A DNA stretch of 64,000 bases from Aromatoleum petrolei. GTDB taxonomy: Bacteria; Pseudomonadota; Gammaproteobacteria; Burkholderiales; Rhodocyclaceae. The stretch's first letter is position 1. The number at the start of each line of letters is the position of its first letter. Below the pieces are notes generated by a model, which was given only the letters and a program-made list of their open reading frames with translations, was not told where the DNA came from and did no database searches. The stretch covers positions 310,001 to 374,000 of the forward strand of contig NZ_CP059560.1 in assembly GCF_017894385.1 (NCBI RefSeq). The letters run 5' to 3'. Positions 38,351 to 47,255 of the stretch are shown here, piece by piece. The translations under genes were made by a program, and so were the position numbers.

Positions 38351-40297
38351 ATGAAACCTCGGGCAACACCCCGACGCCTGACCCCTTCCCGTCCCGAACC
38401 GACGCCGCCGTCGGCCGACGCCTGCTCCCCCATGCTCGCGCGAACCGTCCGTGCGCTGCGGACCTTGAGCGCCGGAAACCGGACACTGCTGCGCGCAAAC
38501 GACGAAACGGAACTGCTGCACGAGATGTGCAGGGTGATCGTCGAAGACGGCGGCTACCGCGTCGCATCCGTGTGCTACGCGGAACACGACGAAAGGAAAA
38601 CCATCCACCTCATGGCCTGCGTGGGCATCGAACGGGCGCATCTGGAACGCTTGCCCCTCACCTGGGCCGATAGCGGTTTCGGCGACTGGGCGGTAGCCAC
38701 CGCGATCCGCACCGGCGATCCGTCGGTCGGAAGGCACCTTCTCACCGAACCCTCGTACGCCCCGATTCGCGACTATGCACGAAAGGCCGGCTATGCCGCC
38801 GCCACCGCGCTGCCGCTCCGCATCGAAGGCCAGGTCATCGGAGCGCTGAGCATCCTTGCCGCGGACCCCGATGCCTTTGACGAAGCGGAGATGCGGCTGC
38901 TGGGCGAACTGGCCGACGATCTCGCCTACGGGATCTCGAATCTGCGCACCCGGGTCAAGCACCGCGAAGCCGAGCGGACCATCGAGCGCATGGCCTACTA
39001 CGATCCGCTGACCGGACTACCCAACCGGCTCTCGCTCTGCGAACAGTTGAGCAAGACTCTCGAAGGCGCGAAACAGCACTTCAATCCGCTGGCCCTGCTG
39101 GTGCTCAAGATGGGCCAGTTGCAGGAAATCAATGAAACGCTCGGTTACCGCGAGGGCGAACGCTTCCTGCAAGCGATTTGCACCCGCCTGCAGCCTTTCA
39201 CCGACGAAGCGAAAATGGTGGCGCGGGTGGGCGAAGACGAATTCGCCATGTTGCTCACCGACGCCGGCTCGGAACATGCCACCCAGGTTGCGCAGAACCT
39301 GCTGGGGATCCTGCGCGAACCGGTCGAACTGACCGAGTTTGCAGTCGATTCGCGCGCGAGCATCGGCATCGCGCTGTTTCCCGGCCACGGAACCGACGCG
39401 GACGATCTTCTCCGCCGCGCCACCGTCGCGGCCGGCCAGGCACGGCACACCGCCTCGGGCCATGCGCTCTATCGCGGCAGCCCCGACCGCGAATTCTCGC
39501 GCCGCCTGTCGCTGATGGGCGAGTTGCGGCACGCCATCGCGAGGAATGAACTCCTCCTCTACTGCCAACCCAAGGTCGATCTCGAGTCGCAGCGCGTGTG
39601 CGGGGCCGAGGCATTGGTGCGCTGGCAGCACCCCAAACACGGGATGCTCTCGACCGGTGAATTCATCAAGATTGCGGAGCACGCAGGACTGATCACGCCG
39701 CTCACCCAGTGGGTGCTGGAAGCGGCGTTCCGCCAGAGCTATGCGTGGGTGGAAGCCGGCATGGATCTGCCGATGTCGGTGAACCTGTCCGCGCATGACC
39801 TGCGCGATCCGCGCCTGCTCGACCGCATCAAGGGGCTGTTCGACACGTGGGGCACGGCGCCGGAACTGATCCAGTTCGAACTCACCGAAAGCGCGCTGAT
39901 GGAGGAGCCCGTCGGCGCGCTGGAAATTCTCACCCGGCTCAAGGACCTGGGGGTCGAGCTGCTGATCGACGATTTCGGAACCGGCTATTCGAGCCTGACC
40001 TACCTGCAGAAAATCCCCGTCGACACCCTGAAGATCGACCAGTCCTTCGTTGCAAACATGCTCGCCAGCGATGACTCCGAGATCATCGTGCGGTCGACGA
40101 TCGAACTGGGGCACAACCTCGGACTCAAGATCGTCGCCGAGGGCGTCGAGACCCAGGCGGTATGGGAGCGGCTCGTGGCGCTCGGCTGCGACACGGCGCA
40201 GGGGTATCTCATCAGCCGGCCCATTCCCGCAGGAGAGTTCCCGGACTGGGAGCGGCACTCCTGCTGGCACGCACAGGATCCGCTGCGGAAGGCCTGA
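38351..40297 (+). CDS. GAF-GGDEF-EAL protein, probable c-di-GMP phosphodiesterase
   Basis: A 648-residue sensor/effector. The N-terminal part is a GAF domain (about 50-200: ELLHEMCRVIVEDGGYRVASV to DDLAYGISNLR). The GGDEF domain starts at YDPLTGLPNR, but its signature reads GEDEF, so cyclase activity is doubtful. The EAL domain is complete: AEALVRW, NLSAHDLRD, ELTES, DDFGTGYSS, KIDQSF and AEGVET. The net output is likely c-di-GMP breakdown tuned by a ligand. ATG 38351 was chosen near the start of similarity; the frame extends upstream. Single gene. Confidence 0.87.
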   Translation: MKPRATPRRLTPSRPEPTPPSADACSPMLARTVRALRTLSAGNRTLLRANDETELLHEMCRVIVEDGGYRVASVCYAEHDERKTIHLMACVGIERAHLERLPLTWADSGFGDWAVATAIRTGDPSVGRHLLTEPSYAPIRDYARKAGYAAATALPLRIEGQVIGALSILAADPDAFDEAEMRLLGELADDLAYGISNLRTRVKHREAERTIERMAYYDPLTGLPNRLSLCEQLSKTLEGAKQHFNPLALLVLKMGQLQEINETLGYREGERFLQAICTRLQPFTDEAKMVARVGEDEFAMLLTDAGSEHATQVAQNLLGILREPVELTEFAVDSRASIGIALFPGHGTDADDLLRRATVAAGQARHTASGHALYRGSPDREFSRRLSLMGELRHAIARNELLLYCQPKVDLESQRVCGAEALVRWQHPKHGMLSTGEFIKIAEHAGLITPLTQWVLEAAFRQSYAWVEAGMDLPMSVNLSAHDLRDPRLLDRIKGLFDTWGTAPELIQFELTESALMEEPVGALEILTRLKDLGVELLIDDFGTGYSSLTYLQKIPVDTLKIDQSFVANMLASDDSEIIVRSTIELGHNLGLKIVAEGVETQAVWERLVALGCDTAQGYLISRPIPAGEFPDWERHSCWHAQDPLRKA

Positions 40298-40310
40298 CTG
40301 GCGTAGCCGG

Positions 40311-40345
40311 CCCCTTCCCCCCTTCGCAGAGGGGGTGGCCGGGCA
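40311..40345. repeat. REP-like C/G-run palindrome
   Basis: CCCCTTCCCCCCTTCGCAGAGGGGG forms a hairpin directly after the GAF-GGDEF-EAL gene and ends in GGCCGGG. It resembles the palindromes at 1151 and 4439. It may slow transcription leaving the upstream gene. Confidence 0.45.
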
Positions 40346-40488
40346 TTCCGACGGGACTAGAATCGGCTGCAAATGATCCCCCGTCGACGGCGGGCCCGAC
40401 GCATTGACCGGATCGATGACGGCACGGCCATGCCCGTCCGCAGCGCTTAAGGCACACGCGTCCGATTCGCCCAGCCCCTGGAGCCACC

Positions 40489-41517
40489 ATGTACCGCCAC
40501 CTATTCGTGCCGATCGACGGGACTGACCTCTCGACGGAAATCTGCAGTAACGCGGTGGAGTTCGCCCGCACCCTGGGCGCCCGCATCACCTTCTTTCACG
40601 CGCAGCCGGACTATGCTGCTGCGCTGGACGGCGAGGCCGAAATCGTTCGCATGACCTCGCCGACGAAGTTCGCCTTTGCCTTCGAGGGGCGCGTGCGCGA
40701 ACTCCTCGCGAAGGCCGAGGCCGCCGCGCGGGCATTCGGGGTTCCCTGCGGCTCTGCGACGGTGGTCAGCGATTCGCCGGCGCGCGCGATCATCGCCGCG
40801 GCACGGGAGGCCGACTGCGACCTCATCTACATGGCGTCGCACGGCCGGCGAAGCAACATCGGCATGATGCTGGGATCACAGACCCTGAAGGTCCTGGTCA
40901 ACGCCGGCATGCCCGTCCTCGTCGCCGCCACGTCCAGCTCGCCCGCCCAGTCGCAGGCCATGGACGCCATCCGGGACGATCACCGCTCCCTCGCGGCCGC
41001 CCTCCACGCGCTGCAGGACTTGCTCGGCAGCGGACGGAATTTGCGCGAGCGCCCGCATGCCGAACTCATGCGCACGGCAATCCACTACGTCACGACGTTT
41101 TCGGCAAGCCATCATCGGCCGAAGGAAGAGGAATACCTGCTGCCCCGGCTGCACGAGCGGTCATCGCGTTACGACGCCGAACTCTCCGAACTGAGCCGAC
41201 GCTACCAGGAGGACTGCGGCCTCATCGACGAACTGGCGGCGTCGATCGATCGTTATATCGACGGCAGGGGCGATCTTGCGTCGCTCAGGGAAGCGGCGGG
41301 CCGATGCGAGCGATCCGCATGGGAACACATGGAGCTCGTCGAGCGTGTCATTCTCCCTGCCGCGCAATGCCACCTGACCGCCGAGGACTGGGACTGGATC
41401 AACACGGTGTTCTCCGAAGACGGCGACCCGCGTTACAGCCGCAACAGCAGGACCGAGTTCCGCCGCATCTTCTCGCGTATCGTGAATCTGGCCCCTCTGG
41501 ACGCCGATCACACCTAA
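40489..41517 (+). CDS. universal stress protein fused to hemerythrin-like domain
   Basis: A 342-residue two-domain protein. Residues 1 to about 147 are a UspA fold (LFVPIDGTDLS at the start, MASHGRRSNIGMMLGSQTLKVL with the nucleotide-binding G-x2-G-x9-G type loop). About 155-310 is a helical hemerythrin-like domain with histidines and acidic residues suited to a di-iron site (DDHRSL, HHRPKEEEYLLPRLHER, WEHMELVE). It may sense oxygen or nitric oxide and link this to energy state. It is 18 bases upstream of an acyl-CoA ligase in the same direction. Confidence 0.82.
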   Translation: MYRHLFVPIDGTDLSTEICSNAVEFARTLGARITFFHAQPDYAAALDGEAEIVRMTSPTKFAFAFEGRVRELLAKAEAAARAFGVPCGSATVVSDSPARAIIAAAREADCDLIYMASHGRRSNIGMMLGSQTLKVLVNAGMPVLVAATSSSPAQSQAMDAIRDDHRSLAAALHALQDLLGSGRNLRERPHAELMRTAIHYVTTFSASHHRPKEEEYLLPRLHERSSRYDAELSELSRRYQEDCGLIDELAASIDRYIDGRGDLASLREAAGRCERSAWEHMELVERVILPAAQCHLTAEDWDWINTVFSEDGDPRYSRNSRTEFRRIFSRIVNLAPLDADHT

Positions 41518-41535
41518 GGTTCAGGAGGCACGCCC

Positions 41536-43194
41536 ATGCTCAAGGGACTCATGCAGGACGTCCCCCTGCTCGTTTCTTCTCTGATCGAACATGCGGCAAG
41601 CTGCCACGGCGACGCGGAAATCGTCTCCCGCACGGCGGAGGGGACGATCAATCGCAGCACATATCGCGACATCGCGCGGCGGGCGAAGGGCGTGGCCAAG
41701 GCGCTGCTCGCGCTCGGCGTGAAGCCGGGCGAACGAATCGGAACGCTGGCGTGGAACGGCTATCGCCACATGGAGATGTATTACGGCGTATCCGGGATGG
41801 GCGCGGTTCTCCACACCATCCATCCGCGCCAGTTTCCCGAGCAGCTCGAATACGTCATCAACCACGCCGAAGACCAGCACCTGTTCTTCGACGTCACCTT
41901 TGCACCGCTGGTCGAACGCCTGGCGCCGATGCTCAGGACCGTGAAGCACTTCGTGGCCATGACGGACCGCAGGAACCTTCCACTGAGCGACATTCCAAAT
42001 CTGTTGTGTTATGAGGATTTGATCGCCGGGAACGACGAAGACTTCAGCTGGCCGGTCTTCGATGAAGCCACTGCTTCGTCGCTGTGCTACACGGCTGGAA
42101 CGACGGGAACGCCCAAAGGTGTCCTGTATTCCCACCGATCGACGGTACTGCACGCGTTCGCGATCTGCGCAGCCGACAGCATGGCGCTTTCCGCGAACGA
42201 GGCCGCGCTGCTGGCGGCGCCGATGTCTCACGTCAATGGCTGGGGCGTGCCCTATGCAGCAGCAATGTGCGGCATGAAACTCGTGCTGCCGGGGCCGGCC
42301 AACGACGGCAGGAGCCTGTACGAACTGATGCGAGATGAAGGCGTCACCCTCGCACTCGGCGGACCCAACGTCTGGCCCCCGATATTCGCCCATGCCGACG
42401 CTACGCACCGCAGTCCCCGCAAGGATCTCCGCCTGCGTCGGGTCGTCATCGGAGGCGCCGTGCCGGGCGGCGAGCTCACCGAACGGATCACCTCGCAGTT
42501 CGGGGCCTCCGTCACGCAGGTCTGGGGGATGACGGAGACTTCGCCGATCGGCGCGGTAGGCGCACCCCTTTCCGCGCAGGGTGAAGCGGAGAAAGGGGCG
42601 ACGACCGTAGCCGAGGCCAGCCACGGGCGTGCACCCTTCGGGATCGAATTGCGCCTCGTCGACGACGCCGGCCGGCGCGTGCCGCACGACGGGCTCACGC
42701 GGGGGCTCCTGCGCCTGCGTGGCCCGTGGGTCCCCGCCGGTTATTTCAAGGCGACGGGGGCATCATCGCTCGACGCGGAGGGATTCTTCGCAAGCGGGGA
42801 TATCGCGACAATCGACGGCAAGGGCTGGCTACGGGTCACGGACCGGGCGGCCGACGCGCTCAAGAGCGGCGGGGAATGGATGTCCTCCGCCGAACTCGAG
42901 GCGATCGCAGTCGGCCACCCCGATGTGTTCGAGGCGGCACTGATCGCGCTTCCCGGCACCCCATCGCGTACCCGCCGGCTGCTGATCATCTTGAGGCGAA
43001 GCAGTTGCGAGGTGAGCCGGGACGAACTGCTCGACTACCTCGCGCAGAGAGTTGACCGCCGCTGGTTGCCGGACGACGTGGTGTTTGTCGAGCACATTCC
43101 GCATACCGCCACCGGGAAGGTGCACAAAGGGCAGCTACGGGCAATGTTCGCCGGGCACCCCTGGCCGTCGGAAACCGCCGCTCCCGCCGTCTAA
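41536..43194 (+). CDS. medium/long-chain acyl-CoA ligase (AMP-forming)
   Basis: A 552-residue adenylate-forming ligase. It has the P-loop-like CYTAGTTGTPKGVLYSHRS, WGMTETSPIG, the ASGDIATID hinge-side motif and a C-terminal KVHKGQLR lysine region. Best fit is the AlkK-like fatty acyl-CoA synthetase group, which activates free acids to CoA thioesters with ATP. AGGAGG precedes the ATG. It is co-directional with the UspA-hemerythrin gene and convergent with the MalT-like regulator. Substrate unknown; it could activate the compound handled by the reductase cluster. Confidence 0.9.
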   Translation: MLKGLMQDVPLLVSSLIEHAASCHGDAEIVSRTAEGTINRSTYRDIARRAKGVAKALLALGVKPGERIGTLAWNGYRHMEMYYGVSGMGAVLHTIHPRQFPEQLEYVINHAEDQHLFFDVTFAPLVERLAPMLRTVKHFVAMTDRRNLPLSDIPNLLCYEDLIAGNDEDFSWPVFDEATASSLCYTAGTTGTPKGVLYSHRSTVLHAFAICAADSMALSANEAALLAAPMSHVNGWGVPYAAAMCGMKLVLPGPANDGRSLYELMRDEGVTLALGGPNVWPPIFAHADATHRSPRKDLRLRRVVIGGAVPGGELTERITSQFGASVTQVWGMTETSPIGAVGAPLSAQGEAEKGATTVAEASHGRAPFGIELRLVDDAGRRVPHDGLTRGLLRLRGPWVPAGYFKATGASSLDAEGFFASGDIATIDGKGWLRVTDRAADALKSGGEWMSSAELEAIAVGHPDVFEAALIALPGTPSRTRRLLIILRRSSCEVSRDELLDYLAQRVDRRWLPDDVVFVEHIPHTATGKVHKGQLRAMFAGHPWPSETAAPAV

Positions 43195-43202
43195 GCGACG
43201 GC

Positions 43203-45866
43203 TCAGTATGGATCGCTGAGGATGCCCAGCATGAGGGCGCGGTCAACCACGTGCCGTCGAGAACCCGCATTGAATTTCACGAACAGGTTCTTGACGTGCC
43301 ATTTGACGGTCTCGTCGCTGATGCTCAAGGCACTCGCGATCTGCTTGTTCGACAGATTGCGCCTCAGCAATTGAAGGATCTCTTCTTCCTTCGCGGTCAG
43401 TAGCCCGCCCGTCCTGGCGGCCGTCGCATGGGCGGGGGGAGCCGCCGTCCGCCGTGGGGGAACGGGCGGGCGTTCGGGCACGAGCTCTTCGCCCGCCACT
43501 TCCTCGTTTGCCCACTCACCGACCAGCGGTTGCATATAGTTGAGCGCCCGTCGCATCCCGAAGATATCGGCGACGGCCACTGCCTCGTCCAACCGCGTCT
43601 TCCACTCAAGACCGCGATGCCTGCGCGCAAGCGCGGCGAGGAATTTGATCTCCACCCCTTCCCGTCCGCGCCGCAACTTCTCCGTTTCGTCGTGCAGGGG
43701 TTCGAGAATCGCCAGAGCCTCCTCCCAGGCACCGCTCGCGATCGCACCGTAGCCGCGGGCCAGGCCCACGCGCAGCAGCAGCAGGCGCCCCAGGAGGGTG
43801 TTCGTCTCCAGGTCCGGGGCCATCGCTTCGAGGCGCTCACAGGCATCGAGACAGGACTGCGCGTGCCCTTGGATCATGTGCATGCGCGCCTGTTCGAACA
43901 GGCCGGCGACGCAATAACGCGGCATCTTGCGGACCTCGCCGAGCGCATAAAGGTTATCGAGCAGATCAAGCGCACGTCGATCCTGCCCCCTCATGCGCGC
44001 AAGCCGGGCGGCAACCTGGTAGCCCATGACGATCGCCTCCGGCGCCGACACGTGCTCCAGGACGTCCAGCCGTCCCAGCAGCACGTCCTCCGCCGCATCT
44101 GTTTCGCCCATCTCCCAGTGCGCCATCGCCAATGCCGAGGCCAGCATCGCGCTCACGCCATTGCGGCGTCCGATCGCGTCATCCGCCCGCCGGCAGGGTT
44201 CCGTGAGCCACTCCTGTGCAAGCTGCACGTGCCCCTCCCACAGGTAGCTGAAGCCGATCCCCCACTCGGCCCAGCCCCGCACGGCATGCATTCCGGCGGG
44301 CACGTCCACGTACGCCGCCCGGATCAGATGGCGCGCCCGCTCCGGATTGCCGCAGTAGATCTGGGCGACCGCCGTGCAATTGGCGTAGATCGCCTTCAGG
44401 GGCGGCGATGCCGAGTCGTCGTGCCCCTTCCAGGGCGCAAGAATGCTCTCCACCTCGTCGATCCGGTCGGCGAAATACGCCGCCGCACTGTTGATCAGAT
44501 CGCTCTCGAAACGCACTTCCACGGGAGCGGCGACGTTTCCGCGCATCTTCGCGATCAGCCGGGTCGCCTCCTGGTGCCGGTCGCTCAACGCAAGCACCCA
44601 GGCGGCACCGAGCAGCGTGCGTGGATGGCGCTCGAGTTCTTCGGGCGGCATGCGCTCCAGCCAGTACATCAGGCGGACATGGTCGCCTTCGAGCGCGGCA
44701 CCGTAGATGCATTCGCTGATCAGGCCGTATGCCAGCGCATCCTCGCCGGCTGCGAGCGCCTGGTCCGCCGCCGCCTCGCGCATGCCATGGTCGGCGAACC
44801 AGCGTGCCGCGCGCCCGTGCAGGGACTGCCGCTCGGCGTCGGGGCGCTTGCGCAGCTGCCCGGCGAGAAACTCGCGCACCATCGGATGAAACCGGATCCA
44901 GTCGGTGGTGAGCCCGTCGGCGAAGATCGGCAGCGAATCACGCAGGCGCGCCAGCACTTCGGGAGCATCCTCGCAGCCGGACACGAACGCGCACAGGTCG
45001 ACCCGGAAGGCGTCCAGAATCGAGATGCGGACGAGGAACTCGACGATGCGCGGCTCCAGATCCCGCAGCAATCCCTCGAGGAAGTAGCGTTCGAGATCGC
45101 CCGTGGCGGCGTCCATCGTCGCGATCGCCGCGTTCAGATCGGCCTGGCGTTCAATGACCACCATCGCCAGCTGGAGCCCCAGCGGCCAGCCGGCGGCCTT
45201 TTCGTGCAGGCGCATGCAGGATTCGGCGTCGATCCGGTCCTTGAAGCGTGCCTTCAGGATCTCGGCCGTTTCCTGACGGGTGAAGCGCAGCCGGTCGGCA
45301 CCGACCGAGGCATACAGGCCCCGTGCCAGGAAGCTCGATAGCGGAAGCTGCAGCGCCTTGCGCGAAGCGAGGACGACGCGAAGATTCGGCGGCGCGTTGA
45401 GGATCAGGTAAAGCAGCGATTGCTGAACGGCATCGGGGGCCGACTGCGCCTCGTCGAGGATCAGTACCGTCTCGGCGCCCAGATTCGCGACTTCGGCGAG
45501 CCACGCCGTGAGGCCTTCGAAGTCGCTGCTGCCCTGTCGGATCAGCTGTGCGACGGCCCGCTCGAAGGTCGGGCGTCCGCTCGCCACCCTCATCGAATAC
45601 GCGAGCCCGCCGGTGAAGCGGGCGACGTCGTCCCGGTCGTCGAGCGTCAACCACGCAACCAGCGCGCCAAGGTTGAGGGCCTCGCGCCGCCACTGGCCAA
45701 GCAGGGAAGTCTTGCCGAAGCCCGCGGGAGCAATGACCTCGATGATCGTCTTGTGCCGGAGCTCCTCGCCGTCCCAGCTGAGACGGCCGCGCAGCAGTTG
45801 GTCCTTGGGCACGCGCGGCGGCGTGCTCTTGAGAACGAATTCGGGATTCGCCGTTTCGGTTGTCAT
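43203..45866 (-). CDS. MalT-like LuxR-family transcriptional regulator
   Basis: An 887-residue STAND-type regulator. An N-terminal ATPase has Walker A APAGFGKTSLLG and Walker B VLILDEAQ; a long TPR-rich middle (about 370-800) follows; a C-terminal LuxR helix-turn-helix reads LTAKEEEILQLLRRNLSNKQ with SISDETVKWHVKNL. Such proteins activate genes when a small inducer and ATP bind. It lies between an acyl-CoA ligase and the reductase operon and may control either. The ORF ends 8 bases from the ligase stop (convergent). Confidence 0.9.
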   Translation of the reverse strand: MTTETANPEFVLKSTPPRVPKDQLLRGRLSWDGEELRHKTIIEVIAPAGFGKTSLLGQWRREALNLGALVAWLTLDDRDDVARFTGGLAYSMRVASGRPTFERAVAQLIRQGSSDFEGLTAWLAEVANLGAETVLILDEAQSAPDAVQQSLLYLILNAPPNLRVVLASRKALQLPLSSFLARGLYASVGADRLRFTRQETAEILKARFKDRIDAESCMRLHEKAAGWPLGLQLAMVVIERQADLNAAIATMDAATGDLERYFLEGLLRDLEPRIVEFLVRISILDAFRVDLCAFVSGCEDAPEVLARLRDSLPIFADGLTTDWIRFHPMVREFLAGQLRKRPDAERQSLHGRAARWFADHGMREAAADQALAAGEDALAYGLISECIYGAALEGDHVRLMYWLERMPPEELERHPRTLLGAAWVLALSDRHQEATRLIAKMRGNVAAPVEVRFESDLINSAAAYFADRIDEVESILAPWKGHDDSASPPLKAIYANCTAVAQIYCGNPERARHLIRAAYVDVPAGMHAVRGWAEWGIGFSYLWEGHVQLAQEWLTEPCRRADDAIGRRNGVSAMLASALAMAHWEMGETDAAEDVLLGRLDVLEHVSAPEAIVMGYQVAARLARMRGQDRRALDLLDNLYALGEVRKMPRYCVAGLFEQARMHMIQGHAQSCLDACERLEAMAPDLETNTLLGRLLLLRVGLARGYGAIASGAWEEALAILEPLHDETEKLRRGREGVEIKFLAALARRHRGLEWKTRLDEAVAVADIFGMRRALNYMQPLVGEWANEEVAGEELVPERPPVPPRRTAAPPAHATAARTGGLLTAKEEEILQLLRRNLSNKQIASALSISDETVKWHVKNLFVKFNAGSRRHVVDRALMLGILSDPY

Positions 45867-46016
45867 TCAGCAGGTGCGCGCAGAGGCTCGCCGGACAAGA
45901 GACTTAGAGACTATCGCAGTCGGTCGCGAAACGGAATCGCGACAGGTCGGGATCGGGCGGCGACGCCGTCCAACCCCGACCGGTGCCTCGACGCAGGCCC
46001 AGCGGGCCTGGTTCCG

Positions 46017-47255
46017 TCAGGACAACATTTCGATGAAGGCGCGCACCCGGGTGATCAGCTGGCCCGAGGGCGCCCCGACCTGCCAGCTGCCTTCCAGACC
46101 CGAGCTCGGCACGCCCTTCTTGTGGAAGTGGTCGCGGAAGAGCTCGACGTGCATCCCGCCGTAGGGGCAGCCGATGTAGGTGTAGAACAGCATCCCCTTC
46201 GAGCCCGACTCCTCGATCATGTTCTCGATGTACTTGATCTGATTGACGGGCGAACCGGTGACGAAGTAGTCGAGGATGAAGCGCGCCATCGACTCCAGCG
46301 GCGGGATGTCCTCGTTCCAGACGCGGTCGTAGGGGTTCGGCGTGAACCACGACAGCAGCGCGCCGCCCAGATCATCCACCGCCTTGTACACCCCGAACTC
46401 CAGGCCACGGGCGCCGACCCAGGTCAGCGGGATGATCTTGCCCATCGGCGACGGCACGAAGTCCGCAGTCTTCAGCTCTTCGATCAGCTGGTCGAGCAGC
46501 GCCTCGTACTCCGCCGGCTTGCCGAAGTAGTGGGCCGAGCCCATCAGCAGGAACAGCGTCGGCAGGCTCTTGATGTAGAGCGGGTTCTTCAGGCGCAGCT
46601 TTAGGATCTCGCGGAACTTGGCCATCAGGCGGTTGAGCCGCTTGATCTCGGCGCGCATCTTCTCCTCGTCCACCGGCTTGCCGGTGAGGAAGAAGGCCAC
46701 GTCCTCCAGCTCGCTCGCGAGGAACTTGATCATCTGCTCCAGCCGCTCGTCGCCGCCATGCACCGGGCGGATCACCTGCTCGACCCGGTGGATGTCGAAG
46801 CCGAACTCTTTGATCATCTCGTAGCCCATGTTCAGGGGCTCGCAGACGGTGGACAGCGCAACGACCTTCTTCACCGAGTTGTTGCGGCGCATGTACCACT
46901 CGCCGATCAGCGCGGAAACCATCGAGCAGGTTTCCTTCGGCATGTCGAAGATGTTTTCCGACAGCTCCGCCGCTTCCACCGCCGAACCCAGGCGGCCGAG
47001 GTCATAGACCGCCATCGGGATGGTGTCGCAGGCGTAGAGCAGCGGCGCCTCCATCAGGCCCGTCGACCACACTGCCGGTGTGCCCTCCTGGTTGCCCTTC
47101 TCCGCGTCCGGGAAGTAAGAGAGCGCCAGGTCGTAGAGCTTCTGGATGCCCGGAGAGTAGTGATGGGCCTCGCGGCTTTGCTGGATGTACTCGACCTGGT
47201 TGCGCGGTTCGCCGGTGATGGCGGCAGACGCCGCCTTTTCCATTACTGCGTGCAT
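46017..47255 (-). CDS. HgdB/BcrC-like 2-hydroxyacyl-CoA dehydratase/benzoyl-CoA reductase subunit
   Basis: A 412-residue subunit of the HgdB/BcrB/BcrC family, which holds the active-site [4Fe-4S] cluster and CoA substrate. Candidate ligands are Cys76 (LYACDTIP), Cys110 (KETCSM), Cys138 (STVCEPL) and a cysteine in YIGCPYGG near 355. Length fits BcrC or HgdB. AAGGAGAG lies 8 bases before ATG 47255, which overlaps the stop of the fused gene by 13 bases. It is last of three genes. Dehydratase and reductase share this fold, so substrate class is inferred from the whole operon. Confidence 0.85.
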   Translation of the reverse strand: MHAVMEKAASAAITGEPRNQVEYIQQSREAHHYSPGIQKLYDLALSYFPDAEKGNQEGTPAVWSTGLMEAPLLYACDTIPMAVYDLGRLGSAVEAAELSENIFDMPKETCSMVSALIGEWYMRRNNSVKKVVALSTVCEPLNMGYEMIKEFGFDIHRVEQVIRPVHGGDERLEQMIKFLASELEDVAFFLTGKPVDEEKMRAEIKRLNRLMAKFREILKLRLKNPLYIKSLPTLFLLMGSAHYFGKPAEYEALLDQLIEELKTADFVPSPMGKIIPLTWVGARGLEFGVYKAVDDLGGALLSWFTPNPYDRVWNEDIPPLESMARFILDYFVTGSPVNQIKYIENMIEESGSKGMLFYTYIGCPYGGMHVELFRDHFHKKGVPSSGLEGSWQVGAPSGQLITRVRAFIEMLS

